The notes: generated from the letters alone by a model not told the origin. A DNA stretch of 64,000 bases from Brachionus manjavacas (GCA_019054805.1 JAHQIY010000001.1:10678501-10742500), one strand, 5' to 3'; positions 14,901 to 28,470 are shown, numbered from the stretch's first letter. Numbers and translations: made by a program.

Positions 14901-17900
14901 CATGTGACATGTTTAAACATCATGTTTAATCTTCTTTTGATGTTCATTCGCATGCCACATTTCTAAATAAATTATTTTGAGCTTTAACAATCCTTTGCTG
15001 TTTGGCACTCTAATACAGTTCTTTTCATTTGTAAAAAATTGATAAAAAAATGATATATAGATATAATTTCACTTATTTTATAAGCACAAAAGATAAATTA
15101 CTTATAAGTTCAATTTGTTAATTAATTTTCAAAATTTATTGAAATTTTATTTGATGTTGCTTTAAAAACATTTGATTTAAAAAAAAATAAATAAAAAACA
15201 GCGGTAATTAAAATTCGAAATTAGCTAAATACAGAGGAAAATTCAATATCTTTATTGGATATGTGAGAATCGACAAAAAACTTAAAGCCAAAAATTTTTT
15301 TTACCATAAGACAAAAATCAATTCTGCCAATGGAACAAGATTCGAATAAACATTGATTATCATTATCATTATTTAGCGTCATAGGTAGAATTAAAGTATA
15401 AAGTGTTTAACAAAAAAACAAAGTAAAAAATTTAGCAATTTCTATCATTTGGTGAAAAACTTCAAGTTTAACAGAATTTAAATTCTATTTATTAAGGTCT
15501 GATGCATTTTGTACAGATTTTGCACCTAAATAGTTGACTTTTACAATTTATTCAACAATCTTTGCTGCACCTACAGGAATTGTGGCATTTAGAATAAAAA
15601 AAAAATGAAAAAAATACCGCCCAAAATTGGTCCTGAAAATTGTATCAGCTGAAAAATTTAGGTATATGTCCCTTTTCTATTTATTTTCTATTCTACTAGG
15701 GGAGGCGCTCATCTCCTTTTCAAATACCTTTTTGAGCAGACACAGAGTATCGAGTTGATCATCTACACCACTATTAATACCCATTCGAAACCGGTCTCCC
15801 TATTTTTATGATGAAAGAGGTTTAAACATTCGTCCTGTACTGTAGTGATTTATGAAGATTTTTTAACCCTCAGAAAAATCTTCAACAAACTATTTTCGAG
15901 TATATTAGAGCAAAAAAAGTTATAGATTTTTAATGTTCCAAAATTTACAATGGTCATCCATGGTTCTATGTTTTGCCTTAAAGGTAAAAATTTAGAAAAC
16001 TTTAAGTACTGAACTTCGCAAAACCTCTTTTTTCACTTTATTAGCTTTATAATTTCAAAAACAAATGGTTTTAAAATATATCCAAAATTTTGTTGATTTA
16101 TAAAATCATCTAAAAAATAATAAACCAGTGTACCTAAATAGGTTAAAATTGTATGCCCTAATGAGATATTTACGAATATTAACTATTAGAAATTAAAGTT
16201 GACATTTAGAACTTGAGAGTTATTATTTTTTAACTTGAGTATTGTATTTTTTCCGTCAAACTTTTTGTACCAAAAGCAAAAAAAATTCAATATCCTTTGA
16301 ATACTTTATTGAAAATATTTTAATTATTAATCTATGAATTTTTTGCTCTCAATTTATTGAGCTAAAATTCCTTAAGCCGTCAAAAATTGTATTCCATTTT
16401 TTTAGGATTAAAATTCATTCTGAGGAATTATTTTTTAATTCCAATAATAAAATGATACTTTTTAATTAAAACTCTATATGAATAAAACCATTTTACACTA
16501 ATTTACTTTACCTGATTTCTTCAGAATCGTCTTTTTTATTTGGAAATAGAAAATATAATTTCCTGGAGAAATTTAGCATCATGAGAATAGATAAATAGGA
16601 TAAAAAAATCTCTCTAAATTCTCAATCAATGCGATGTTCATTTTTTTTTACACGATTTTCAAATATTTACTCATAAAAAATTTAAAAAAGAAAAAAATTT
16701 GGTGCGCAATATTGACAAAATAAATTTAGTTTAAAAAATTTTTAATTTCTTTAATTTATTTAATTTATTCAATTAGAGCCATTAGAGAACAACAAAAACG
16801 AGCAAACCTCTGCTAGTTTAATGAAACAATCAAGCTTGAACAAAAATACAACGTCAATTTATTCAAATAGACTGAGTCATCCGGTAAAGCTCGGTTTTAA
16901 CCACAGCAATACACCTGTACATAATGCACAATTGAGCCAAAATTCAAATATTCCTTTCACAAAGTCTACTAGCAATGAATTAGCCACAAAGCCACCCAAG
17001 TTATCACTTTCTTACAAGCGATCAAGTATTCCATCCCAGCAGACAATTTCGGCTAATCAACTTGCCTTTTCCAAAAATTCCTTTGATTTGTCCAAAACCG
17101 AACCAAAGCCAAATAAGATTCAAGTAAATATTTGTTTTTGTATTTAATCAATAGTTCTTTTTTTGCTCAGATCAATTTTTGTAATATTTAGCTTTTTTCG
17201 TCCTAAGTCTAGTTATTAATTCACAAAGTCAATAAAAAAGCTTGAATTATTGATATTCCTCTAGGAAATTCATTCGTATAATTGAAAAGTTTAGAATTAG
17301 AAATAATTTATTTAATTGATTTTGCATAAAAAGAGCTCCCATTCTTAAAAATATAGAATGAATTTTTATCAAATTGAATCAAAAAACTTCAGCATTTCTC
17401 AGAAAGTACAAAATCTAAATAAAATATATAAATTGGAAAACAAATTTCTTTTATTAAAAACTTTTTTAACGATTTTAAATATATTTCATTTTTTTAAATA
17501 ATATAAATATGTTTCTATTTTTTATTGCTTTTAAAAATTAATCATTGTCCCAAAGTTAAATATTTAATAATATTTATGCTATCTTTGTCACAAGACGTAA
17601 ATACATTTATTCAAAAATTCAAAGCCTTTTAAAATATTTTTATTAAATCAAAAATGAGTAGTTGAGAGAAATTTATTTTTATTTTTAAATTGGCAAATGC
17701 AGGGCTATTTCCATTTTTGGTTTGTAATTTAATTTTAATTTTATACTTGCTGAATTCTTCATTAAGTCTCAATTTTTTTTGTTTTTATAAAAATTTACGC
17801 TAACACTGAAAAATTTGTATATTACCTCGTAAACCAAAGGTCGAAACACCAAAGATTTTTTGGATTCTCAAAAAAAAAGAATTTAATCTTTTAAATCTAA

Positions 17901-20900
17901 TAAAAATGAAGGATGATACAAAAATCATTCTAGTGAAAAAATAAGGCCAATTAATCAACTTTTATCAAATAAAAGAATAAATTTTACTATTTTTTCCATA
18001 ATCCATATAATCCAATAATAAGAGTATATATCTTTTCTTATTTCTAAAAAAAATATGATAAAATGTTATGACAAACAAACAAACGTAATTTATATAGTCA
18101 TTACATGATTCCAGATCTTCAGAAAAATTTAAAATTTAGAAAAAAAAACAAATCTAATTATTTATAATAGAAAAAAGAGAAAATACTTAAATAATTTTAT
18201 TGATTTTTGTGTTTGATCGAGTAAATTCATTGTTGTTGTCAATTCGTTTAAGAATTTTTTTTATAAAGATAATGTTTTTTTAAATTATGTCAACTAATTT
18301 AAATCATGTGAGTAAATGCATAGTTATTACATAATTTAAGGGATTGAATTTATCATTTGAGATATAGAAGGATGTTAAGCAAAAATTGATTAATCTCTTA
18401 AAAATTTATCTTTCCCAAAATTTATCGAGTTTTTGCTTTAAAAATGATCATTAAGAAAAATTTTGGTCTTATGTAATCAACGCTAGATTTATAAGCAAAA
18501 TCTTCAAAATCGATTGATTCTGACGCCGAAAATTAGATAAACACAAACATTTAATAAAATTATTTCTATTTTTTAGAGCAAAAATATTTTACTTTATTTT
18601 TTTTTCATGACAAAAGGGTTTAAACGAAATAACCCTTAAGCCAAAATCTAAAAATAGTCAAAAAAAAACTAAATTATTTTTTAAGATGAACAGAACGTTC
18701 GATATTGAGGACCAAGCTGATGAAAAAATTCGACCTGAAGCTCAAATTACCAATGGTCTAAAAAATGACAAACAAAAGCGCCACGGAGTTTTGCTATTCG
18801 ACTCCACTAATAACTTAGCCAGCGGTCCAAATGATGACTTTCTTGAAAACGAACTCATACCTGATGACCTAATGGACGACATCCACTTGAACAATGTGAC
18901 AGCGCCGAACAAAAATTGGCTAAACTCTTCATTTCTAATGAGTTCAACCAACACTTTGGGCAAAAAATTAAAACTAGACTCGAATTTCAAATGCTCCAAG
19001 CTTAATTTAACCAAAACAAAATCCGCATCGAGCTTAAATTTAACCGAAGCGAAACCAGAATCGTCAGTCAAAACACAAAATTCTACAGCCGATTGTTTGG
19101 CCCAATCTGACCAAATTCAAATTGAAAAAGAGGTCAAATCTGCTGTTGAAAATTTGCTCCTAAATGTATGTCAAATTAATGAATTGACCATCAATTCAAG
19201 TAATGGTCAAGCGGCGTATTTAACTTCAGCTGAGTCAACAAAACAACCAAATGTTGATGCTAGTGAGCCAATAAGACAAAAAGATAGCATAGCGGTAAAT
19301 TTTGAAAACGAAATGGAAGTTGTTTTGGTTGAGATTAGGGAGCAGTCGAATGGACAAACAGAGCGTGGTAATTACGCATCTGATAAATTGGATAATGATG
19401 CAAATTTAATGATCATTGGTAATTTTAAATACTTTTTTTTCGTGCTCAGACATAGAACCAATTTTAAGATAAGGCGATTTTTATTAAATTTAAATTGGAT
19501 CAATGTTTTTTTAGAGCAAATTTTCAATGTAATCAAGCGTATCTAATTAGCTTTAAATTTTGACTGATTAATGCAAAACTGTTCTGATTTGTTTACCATT
19601 TATGGACGTGATTAGGTAGCACGATATTCAAGTTATTTTCCCTTGATAGTCTATTTTATTTTCAAATAAGATTTTTTTTTTCACAAAATTTAGCATGCAA
19701 TTCCATAAGAAAAAAAGTATGAAATATTGATATTTTCGACTTTGAAGTTTTCTAAGACATCTTGAACCAATTCAACAAAATTTTAAACAATCTTTAGACT
19801 TAACAGCTTTAATTTGTCTTAAAAAGATGCTGTAATTGTTATCAATATTTTTGGCATCATCTTAATTACTTATTTCAATTTGACGCTATTTTCCAAGCTT
19901 TGTTTAAAATAAATGTATTACTTTAACATTTTATTAAGCTGATTATTTCAGTATAAAATTAAAATAATCAGCCAGAAATTTAGAATTATTTGGATGAATT
20001 CCATTTTGTTTTTTACGACGTGAATTTTTTTGCTTTAATTCAACTTTTTGAAATTTTATTCTTGACCGAGAAGGTTAGTCTGACGATTTTTTGTTGACTT
20101 TTCTTGATTTTTCGGCACTAAAATTTTGAAACAAAAGAGTTGAACAAAAATATTAAATTCAAATAATTTTTTTGCTTAAGGTCTAAAATTCGTTTTGTAA
20201 AATGTATCAGTAGATACAAACTTTGTATCACCCAAATAAATTCTGTGTATTTTTATTGTATTTGCTAATGCTTTAAATGTTTTGCAGACTTGCAGAGTTT
20301 CTGCAGGTTCTTAATATGAGTGATATAAAGTTGGTATTAGCGAGTAATAATAAAAATAATTATAATAATAATATTAATAGGAAGAAATTTACAAGAGTAG
20401 TGAAAAATAAAAACAATTTAAGAATTCCAAGACAAAAAAATAGAATTGATATCATTTAAATTATGATCTAAAAATAATCCAAATTAAATTTAGAAATTTC
20501 ACTTTAAGTTTAAATTTAGACCCAAATTATATTTTAAATTTCTGTTTGTTTTTTTCCCGAAGTTTACAGTCCTATATATTTTAAATTCTGTTTCTTTGAT
20601 GTGATTTACCTAAAAAATGTAATTTTAGTTTAAACTTATAATATTTGACTAATTCCCTTTAATGATAATAGATTGCTCTTTCAAATAATAAGATTAAAGC
20701 TTGTTGTAATAGAGATTAAAAATAAAATGATGTAACTAAAAGTTAGTTAATAGTTTGTCTAATATTTTAAAGTTTGGATAGTGACTTTAAATCTTAAATT
20801 AAATAATCAAATTCATTCTGACTAAAAAATCGAAGAAATAATATATCGCCTTGTAAAGAATTTAATATTCACTAGGTTTCAAGGTAATAATTTAATTTTA

Positions 20901-23900
20901 TAAGAGAAGAAATTCGATACTTTGATTTGATATTTATTTTTTTGATTATTTATTAAAATAAGAGACGAATAAAATAAAATTTAAATTTAGCAATCATATC
21001 AATCTAATGAATCAATATTTTATTTTAAAATTTCTCAAAATGTTTATTTTAAAGAATAGCAAATTTCATGTATACAATTTTAGATTTTTATTCGAATTTA
21101 GCAACCAAATTCGTAATGAATTTATTTTTCTTATAATCTTAATTATTTAACTTCAGGAAAATTAACAATTGATAGTTAAAATTAGAAAAAGAAAATTTGA
21201 AAGTTAATAGGAAAGTTTTAGATGATTTCATTTCAAAAATTAATCATTAATTTAAGTGAATTTATTTAGCATTGTATCATTTAATAAAAGTCACAAGAAA
21301 ACTTATCAGTTTTTATTTTTAATTTTTTATCTTAAAAAACCCAGATAAGATATCCACAAAACGCCTGCTATCTTTTGAGCTAAAAATATTACAAATATTT
21401 TTTTAATTCAAATTTTTGACCTTTTACGGATACTAAAATATTATTTATGACATCAGACTAGAACTCTTTTTGAGATTTTTTTTATTCTGCATGTTAATAC
21501 CATTTTGTGTTTCGGATGGATTTGAGTATTTTCTAGACCATAGAAATATTTTGATAAATTGAAAAAAAATTTTAATTTAAGTTGAAAGCCTGAAAAGGAG
21601 AGAATAGATAACAAAATTATGATTCAAATAAATTTATGCTGAGCAAATTCAACAAATTTATATTTTTTAATTTTCAAAAAATTTTAGATAGTGAGATATA
21701 CGCCAAATTTCAAGAAACAAGCGAGCTGAATGAAGACGAAAAATTGGCTAGCAATTCGATGAACAAGACATTTGATAAAACTGAATTTTCTAATAGTTCT
21801 TTTAACATCAAAGTCAATTCGACAGTGAACACTTTCGAAAGCATCGCCGAAGACAGCAAAATGAACCGGGCTAGCAATGCAGCAAGCGATAAAGGTAAAC
21901 CAATGACTAAAACTACCGGCATGAGCACGCCGGCGACTAACCGCGCTCATAACACTATCACTCTTGCCAAAAATAGTATCCAAAAAAAGCTTGAGACTAA
22001 ATACACTAATAATACAACTAAAAATCATGAATCACTGCATCAAATTAAAGACTTGGCCAAAAAAAATGCTGAATCTTCTTTAACTAATCAGTCTAATTCG
22101 AACCATAAATCTCAATTTATTAAAAAAACTACAAACACTGCCAATCACAAGATTGTTAAAAAGCTTAAAAGCTTGCCAAACGCCGAATCGGCTAATAAAA
22201 TAGGTTTGAATTTTTTGACTCTTTAATCAAACTATGTCTAACCACTAAATTCCAAAATATGTCTTTTATTAAAAGAGCTAAAATCAATAGAATCTTTATT
22301 AAATTGTACTCTATCAATTAATCATCTGATGGATCACTAAAAAACTCATTAATTAATAATGCTTAGCTATAATTTAGCTTTAAATACAACCAAAAAAAGT
22401 TTTTTTAGAGTTCTTTGTTTTAAATCAGGATCAAAATGTTCTAAAGAATAGGAAATTAACAGATTCCTTTAAAATCAAAACCTAATTTTAGAATAGTTTT
22501 TTTACCTTTTTAAACATTTAAGTTCATTTTGAAATTTTCTCCGGTCGCCACACATAAACAAATTGCGCGCTTAATTAAAAAAAATACATTCTTTCAGTTA
22601 ATTTTTAAATTTATCAAAAAAATTAAAAAAGTGACATTTTTCATCTTTTTAAATTTTAAAGTATTTTCCGGATTTGAGAGCTGTAAGAAAAAACTTAAAT
22701 TAACAAAGAAGTTAATTCAAAAATTTGATCCTGTCGCAACAAAAACTTTTCCTCTTATTTAACAAAATATTTTGGAATTTATCTCTTGCTTGCCCTAAAA
22801 AAACCTGCTCGAAAATTGTAAAAAATTGAGTTTGCTTTTACCCTTTTTGCTTCAGAAGAAGACCAAAACAGTGTTTTTGATACCGATACACATTCATGTT
22901 CAGGTATCCATTTCCCTTTTTAATAGTAAGAATTATTTTCTATCTTTAATTTAAAGATGAAGAATCTAAATCATCAAAGGCTTCGTCCAGAACAGGCTCG
23001 CTTAGAGTTACTAGCGATTTGAAGAAAAAAACACTAGTTAACCATTCTACCACGGCACAAAACTCGACCAAAAAGCCAAAAGCTCAAGTATCTTCTTTGG
23101 CTAGAAAAACAGAATCAATTAAAAATAGCAATAAAGAGAACTCAATACCCAAAAACCGTAATAAATTTCCTATTTTTCTTTAAAATAAATTATCTAGTCC
23201 ATTTTTTTAAAGTTGCCCTAACAAAAATTTACAAATCACATGAGGGAATGACTGCAGTCTCTAGCAACGCCAGTATTATGTCAGAGGTTTCAAATTTGTC
23301 TAAAATTTCGCTTCCAACTTCCAGAAATTTGAGTTCTGTGTCGGTGAAATTGACTAACCAAACCAATTCTTCCAAGCAAAATTCTTTATCAAGCAAATCG
23401 GATGTGAAAACAATTTCAAATCGTTTGAACTCAGCATCAACCAAACAATTACAAAATGTGTCCACTTCAAGTCGGGCACAAGCAAATTTTTCACAAAATT
23501 CAGACCTAAGAAAGCTATCCATCCAAAACGATGCCAAATCAAGCACACTGAAAAAAAACAGTTCCGAAGCAAAAAAAGACACTATAACGATCCACACTAA
23601 TTTAAGCCATGTGCGCGCTGAGTCCATCATGTCTTCACCATCATCGCCGAATTCTTCCGCAAGATCTAAAATAGAAACAAAACATACCAAAGAAGTTAAG
23701 CGACTTGAAGCTCTGTGTGAAGAACGAACCAAAGAATTTTCGCTGCTGAAAATGAAACACAAAGAGCTTTTAGCATCATTTGAAGCGGTCACTGTTGCAT
23801 TTAATTATTTGGCTAATGATGTAAATATTAAAATAAAATTTTTTTCAATTATTAAAATTATTTCTATTAGATGAATGGTTTCGAAGTAACCAAGCTTAGA

Positions 23901-26239
23901 AACAGACTCAATTTTGATAAAAAGAATTATGGTTAGTTCCATTTTAATAGAAAAAAAAATTAACTAAGAAGTTTTGAATTATTTTAGAGAGTCAAATAGA
24001 ATATTTGAATAGCAGTATGGATGAGAAACAAAAAGAAATTGTTCAATTGAAAACTGAAATAGATCAAATGACCAAAGAATCGATTGAAATCAAAAAAAGT
24101 TATGAAAAAAAATTGGTTGATATCGAAGAAGACTACAAGACTGAAATAAAAATTTTGAATATTGACTATGACCTGGGCGTTAAAAATTTGAAGCAGGAAA
24201 GCGATGTTAAAATTAGTCGATTAAATAAAACAATTGATTCAATGAAAATTGAACATGAAAAATTAGTCTATGAGCTTAGAGAAGAAATTTCGAAAAAAAA
24301 TGTAAGAATAAAGTTGAAAATTAAATTTTGAAATTTCTTGAATAATTTGTTTGTAGAAAGAGAATTCGGATTTGGATGCTAGGATCAAAGAATGCGAAGA
24401 AGCATTGTCCAAAGACAAGGATGAAAGAATCACACGCTTGTTAGATATTCAGCATACTCTTGAAAAGGAAATTGAAAGCTTAAAAGCAGCATTGGATATC
24501 AAAAATTTAGATTTATTCGATTTGAGAACTAAAAATAATAAATTAGTCACCCAATGTGACAATTACAATGAAATGAATATAAAGTTGAGAAGATATAAAC
24601 AAGAAGTTGAGGAGCTCAAAGCAATACTTCAGAGCAAACAAGAAGCTGAAAGGTATTAAAAAAAATTTAATTTATTTTTCAAAAATTTTAAAAATAATTT
24701 TGAAAATCAAAAATTAAAAACTGGTATCTTAATATGAGATCTAAATTAGAACCCAAAACACTGTTCAAAACGCTGTTTATTGTGTCTTGCTTAGAATTTC
24801 AATGAAAAATAATTTTTAATATCAAAATTGAGCAACACTCTTTGAAAAAAGTGTTAAATAGATTTTTTTTAGAAGCAATTATCCCATCTCCAAACTACGT
24901 TTGATTTCCTGGTACTTTTGATTTCTTGTGCAACCAAAATCCTGTTATTTAGGAACAGTTGACCAAATCAAAATTTTTGAAAATTCAATTTTTTTTCATT
25001 TTTAAGAAAATTTTAACAGCTTCCTAAATTTGCTTGAAAATTAAAACTAAAAATTTCTTATCTTTAAAATATGGTATATGAGTTTTTCTTTTACAGATTT
25101 TTTTCAAATTAATTTAATGAAATTTACACTTGTCTGAAAAATTGTCATTTAAAAAACTGGTAACTATTTATTTTTTTTATTGTGGCCATTGAGACAGGTG
25201 TAGACCAGAAAAAAATTGAATGTCTATTCGAAAATTTATTAAGTTGGGAAGCTTTTCTCTAATTTAGCCTCAGCGCCAAAAATTCTGAAATTTTATTATG
25301 ATAAAACCTTGATTCAATTCATTTTCTGCAAAAGTCTGCAAAAGTTCACTTAATTTTGGTTCAGCTTAGTTTCCTGAACAAAAAATTTGTTTCCGAATTT
25401 TTTGAATTTAAAAAAAACATTTAGAACTCTTTGATTATTAAGGTTTTTTGATTTTTTTCTTAGAACTCAATGTATTCTAAAATTTAATCTAAATAATTTT
25501 TTTTGAAGCAAAATTCAAAGCAGAAATTAAAAAAATAATTTAAAAAAATTTTAATATTTTTAATTTAAGACGTGCCAGTGAGCATAACAGATTGCTATCC
25601 ATCAAAATTGAGAAAAAAGATAAAGAAAATCAACGTTTATCAATGCAAAATGAGGAGCTTCAATTTCGACTGCAGAGTCAGCCAAATTTGAACCAGCTGA
25701 ATAATGACACCTTGAACTCAGAAAGTGATCAATCAACTGATAAAAGCTTTGAAAATTTATCAAAATTTAAATTGACTCGCTCTTCAACAATCGGCTATCA
25801 TCCGAATTGTAAATCAATGGATGCTAACATTATTCAATCATCTTTGTCATCTTTACCACATGATAATCAAATAACCAACTCGGGAGTCAAGCTTCGCTCC
25901 AAATCGTTCAAGGCGAACTCGAATCGTAACAACAAAATGTTCAATAGTTACCATCCAGCTCAATTTAGGCCCGTGAGTGAAAGTTTCGATTTCTCTATCA
26001 ATGAAAGAGATATTTATATGACTAGAAGTGCTGTTATGTACAATAGTAATGATGCTAATTATCTTAACAGAGATAATGAATATGATACAATAATTACTGG
26101 AGCTGGTGATATGACCGCAGAATGTGTAAGTAGCAATGATGGTTGTGATTCAACATCGTCTTCGAATTCACATTTAGAAAAAAATAGTGAACATGAAGCC
26201 TATTCAAATCCAATTTCGTCTACAGTTGAGCCCAATTAA
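2985..26239 (+). CDS. CAP-Gly domain protein with MTUS1/MTUS2-type C-terminal coiled coil
   Basis: Probable microtubule plus-end protein. Exons: 2985-3173, 6042 (or 6069)-6358, 11266-11762, 13639-14211, 16777-17123, 18686-19418, 21688-22203, 22856-22903, 22957-23157, 23213-23820, 23871-23931, 23988-24301, 24357-24652, 25570-26239. All joins have GT-AG ends and matching phase, giving about 1789 residues. A CAP-Gly domain lies at about 122-188; its signature is GKHDGKIDNIRYF, so the usual GKNDG asparagine is His. A long Ser/Asn/Lys-rich disordered part holds four SxIP-type EB-binding motifs: SVIP (482), TSIP (491), SNIP (582), SSIP (608). Residues about 1295-1605 are coiled coil matching the MTUS1/ATIP C-terminus, with FEAVTVAFNYL, ESLKAALDIKN and RLSMQNEELQFRL. 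Vertebrate MTUS proteins lack CAP-Gly as far as I know. Exon 2 could supply an alternative ATG at 6069. The weakest parts are the first two exons. Confidence 0.8.
3731..3784. repeat. 54-bp double-hairpin repeat, copy A
   Basis: The unit has a closing stem GCTACG/CGTAGC around two inner palindromes: GGCAAGCATGCTTGCC (perfect, 16 bp) and AGACGTCTT...AAGACATCT. It follows a (TAA)n-like run. A second copy of exactly the same length is at 27331-27384, about 80% identical. It lies in intron 1 of the CAP-Gly gene. It may be the structured end of a mobile element. Confidence 0.7.
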
Positions 26240-27027
26240 TTTTGGAACTTTTTGTCACAAAAATTAAATTTTTTTTTATTTCTAAAAAAGCCGTGTCCGA
26301 TTAAAGTTGATTTTTTTTTATAAAATTATTAAATATTATTGTAAATATTTAAATAACTAATAATTTCCAAATGAAAATTAGAATAAATTAATTAAACAAT
26401 TATTTAAATTTCAAAAGTTTAATGATTTTTGTATTTAAATTAAAATTTTTTTAAAATAAAAGTTTAAAAAAAATATCTTTGAGATTTAGGCTAATTTAAT
26501 TTTAATATGTTTTCAGAAATTTTTTTGAGAAAACTATTTTAGCTCAATCAAATTCTGATTAGCATAAACAAAAATATCTACACACAATCAGTCTTTTTTT
26601 CACCACAAAAAATTAATAAAAAGAAACATTTGCCACAAAAATTTTTATCGAAAATTAATTTTTAAGATAAAAATAATTCTTTTAAAGTAAATTAATTAAT
26701 AAAAAATCTTTGAAAAATAATGAAATGTAGGTTTAGAATCTAATAATGAAATGTAGACAGCCGTAACAAAGCCTCTTCTTACAGGGAAAATCAGACAAAA
26801 ACGATATTTTTAATGAAAGATTTAAATTTTAGTGATGAATCGAATTTTAAAAAATATTTTATGAAAAAACAAGATTATAAGTTAAAAGTCGAAAAATAAG
26901 AAGTATCATCCAAAGACTTTTCAAATATTTGCGAACGAGAGGTATTTTCTTCATTTTTTTTAGGGTTTTTTAATACTTTATCAGTATTTTTTTATTTTTT
27001 GATTAATTGTTTTAAATTATATTATTA
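26240..27027. other. 3' flank of the CAP-Gly/MTUS gene, no gene seen
   Basis: AT-rich DNA containing the probable 3' UTR of the preceding gene. A candidate poly(A) signal AATAAA lies at 26382-26387, about 145 bp after the stop codon. Nothing else is recognisable. Confidence 0.45.
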
Positions 27028-27067
27028 GTTAGGGGTTAAGGTTTTAGGACAACCCTAACCCCTAACT
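27028..27067. repeat. inverted telomere-like motif (AGTTAGGGGTTA / TAACCCCTAACT)
   Basis: A perfect 12-bp inverted repeat of TTAGGGG type with a 16-nt spacer that itself carries partial CCCTAA/TTAGG words. It may be an interstitial telomere-like scar or simply a hairpin at a transposon end. Confidence 0.5.
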
Positions 27068-27237
27068 CACAAAAAATTATTTCATTTGATCCATATTTTA
27101 GTATTTTGGTCACACGTCAAATATATAATGATCAGTAAAATATTTAGAACAAGGTGTTTTTTAATTCAATTATTAAAATTAAAAAGTATTAATTTGTAAT
27201 TTTTAAATTAAAAAACAATTTTTTACAAAAACAAAAT

Positions 27238-27297
27238 TTAATTTTTCAATAAAGCTTTTGTTGTCTTATTTGGTCTTCCTCTTTTGCTTTTGTCACC
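27238..27297 (-). pseudogene. KRGRP (AT-hook-like) C-terminal coding scrap
   Basis: A short minus-strand frame ends in KSKRGRPNKTTKALLKN and a stop. A similar phrase (EKRTRG-stop-PK) appears on the plus strand near 30355-30385. The upstream part of the frame only crosses the 54-bp hairpin repeat and a microsatellite, so this is not a full gene. I suspect a transposon-derived tail but cannot name it. Confidence 0.3.
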
Positions 27298-27330
27298 AAT
27301 AGAATAAGAATAATAGAATAATAAGAATAA

Positions 27331-27384
27331 GCTACACCAAGCAAGCTTGCGGAGATGAAATACTAGGAGGACATCTATGGTAGC
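27331..27384. repeat. 54-bp double-hairpin repeat, copy B
   Basis: The same length as the copy at 3731 and about 80% identical. It keeps the GCTAC/GTAGC closing stem, the GCAAGCTTGC palindrome, the central TACTAG and the block GACATCTAT. Like copy A it follows an AATAA/AATAAG microsatellite. The conserved ends with a changed middle suggest that structure rather than coding is shared. Confidence 0.65.
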
Positions 27385-28025
27385 CGAAATAGGAACATCT
27401 TTTGTTGCTGGGTTTAACATTTTTTAACCTGATTGCAAGTCAAATTTTATTTTGTGTTTTATTTCTGACTTAAAAAATTGAAACTTAAAATCAAATATTC
27501 CAGAGTACATCTCGGATGAAGTAGTTGAGAAGAAAGTTTTCTTATTAATCTTTTTTTATGTGTAGCTTTCACAATTAACTAATCGGTCCTTGTAAACTAA
27601 TGATGAATTAATTATTATACTGATGATGTAGATTACATGCTAATTGACATGATTTATTACAGATCAACTGTACATTCATCAAAAAATACTGATCATTTTT
27701 ATTTAACTGGTATTATTTACAGATAAGTTTATTTAAAATACTGATCATTTAAATAAAAGCCTTTTTTGTTCCTAATCAAAGCAACCGGTATAAGATGGAT
27801 GGTGGTAGATGGATGCCAAAGAAATCAATTTAAAAATTAAAAATTGTTTAAGATGATTTAACACAATTTTACAGTTTAAGTTAAGCATTCGAATTAAAAT
27901 TTCTGATTTTTATTTTCAAATTTAGCATAAATTAATTAAATAATAGTTTTTTAGAGATAAGACTTTTAAAAAATGGTGTTAAATTTCATTTAATTAAAGA
28001 TTATTTTTTGATTCGTAAATAAAAT
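27385..28025. other. intergenic, no gene seen
   Basis: AT-rich spacer between the hairpin repeat and the 3' end of PSMG4. The phrase AATACTGATCATTT occurs twice (near 27687 and 27738), hinting at a small degenerate duplication. No other support. Confidence 0.35.
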
Positions 28026-28469
28026 TTAAAAATATTCTGGTCGATTTTTAATTTCCGAAAAAATTCCTTTCTCGATAATATTCTTCAAATTTTCTTGTGA
28101 CTCATTTGTTTGATAATAAGTTTGTTCTAATAAACTGTTCGATACATTAAAACTTACAAAAACTTGCTTATTAAGTTTTTTGGAAATTCTAATTGATAGT
28201 TCTTTGCTCGAATTTTGTGAGTTGTTATTTTGATCATCGTTATTAAACATTATATCAATAGCTGTGGGATCCTTTTCGTATGGTGTCTTTACTGCACAAG
28301 AAAGACTTTCCATTTTTGCTTCCGAATCACCGATCCATACGTAAAGACATTTGTCAGAATACCGAATACAATGAAAATTTATATTAGGTAATCTTTGGGT
28401 CTCTGAATCTGCTTTCGTTCTATCTTTTAAAGACCATGAGTAAAAATTAATTTGGGATTGGTCAGTCAT
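28026..28469 (-). CDS. PSMG4: proteasome assembly chaperone 4
   Basis: Single-exon gene of 147 residues. In the family, PSMG4 (PAC4, yeast Poc4) pairs with PSMG3 in the cytosol and helps the proteasome alpha-ring assemble. The sequence keeps the family blocks FHCIRYSDKCLYVWIGD (matching the FHVMRL-D-LFLWVG region), LSIRISKKLNKQVFVSFN (matching LARKTNKQVFVSYN) and a C-terminal NRPEYF like EAFPEKF. It is slightly longer than the about 123-residue human protein because of an Asn/Ser-rich insertion near residue 80. The ATG is only 70 bp past the stop of NAA38 on the same strand and sits one base after a TTTTCAG acceptor, suggesting operon-type transcription with trans-splicing. Confidence 0.85.
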   Translation of the reverse strand: MTDQSQINFYSWSLKDRTKADSETQRLPNINFHCIRYSDKCLYVWIGDSEAKMESLSCAVKTPYEKDPTAIDIMFNNDDQNNNSQNSSKELSIRISKKLNKQVFVSFNVSNSLLEQTYYQTNESQENLKNIIEKGIFSEIKNRPEYF

Positions 28470-28470
28470 T

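Noticed and set aside
20277-20459. 60-codon frame with an acceptor-like TTTTGCAG upstream, possible extra exon between exons 6 and 7
   Set aside because: In the required phase it hits a stop after about ten codons, while exon 6 joins exon 7 perfectly.
21684-22028. Minus-strand open frames opposite exons of the CAP-Gly/MTUS gene (also 18742-19071, 23229-23792)
   Set aside because: They are antisense shadows of long Ser/Asn-rich plus-strand exons; splice phase and coiled-coil similarity support only the plus strand.
22529-22762. 77-codon Lys/Phe-rich frame in intron 7
   Set aside because: Composition expected by chance and flanking exons join in phase without it.
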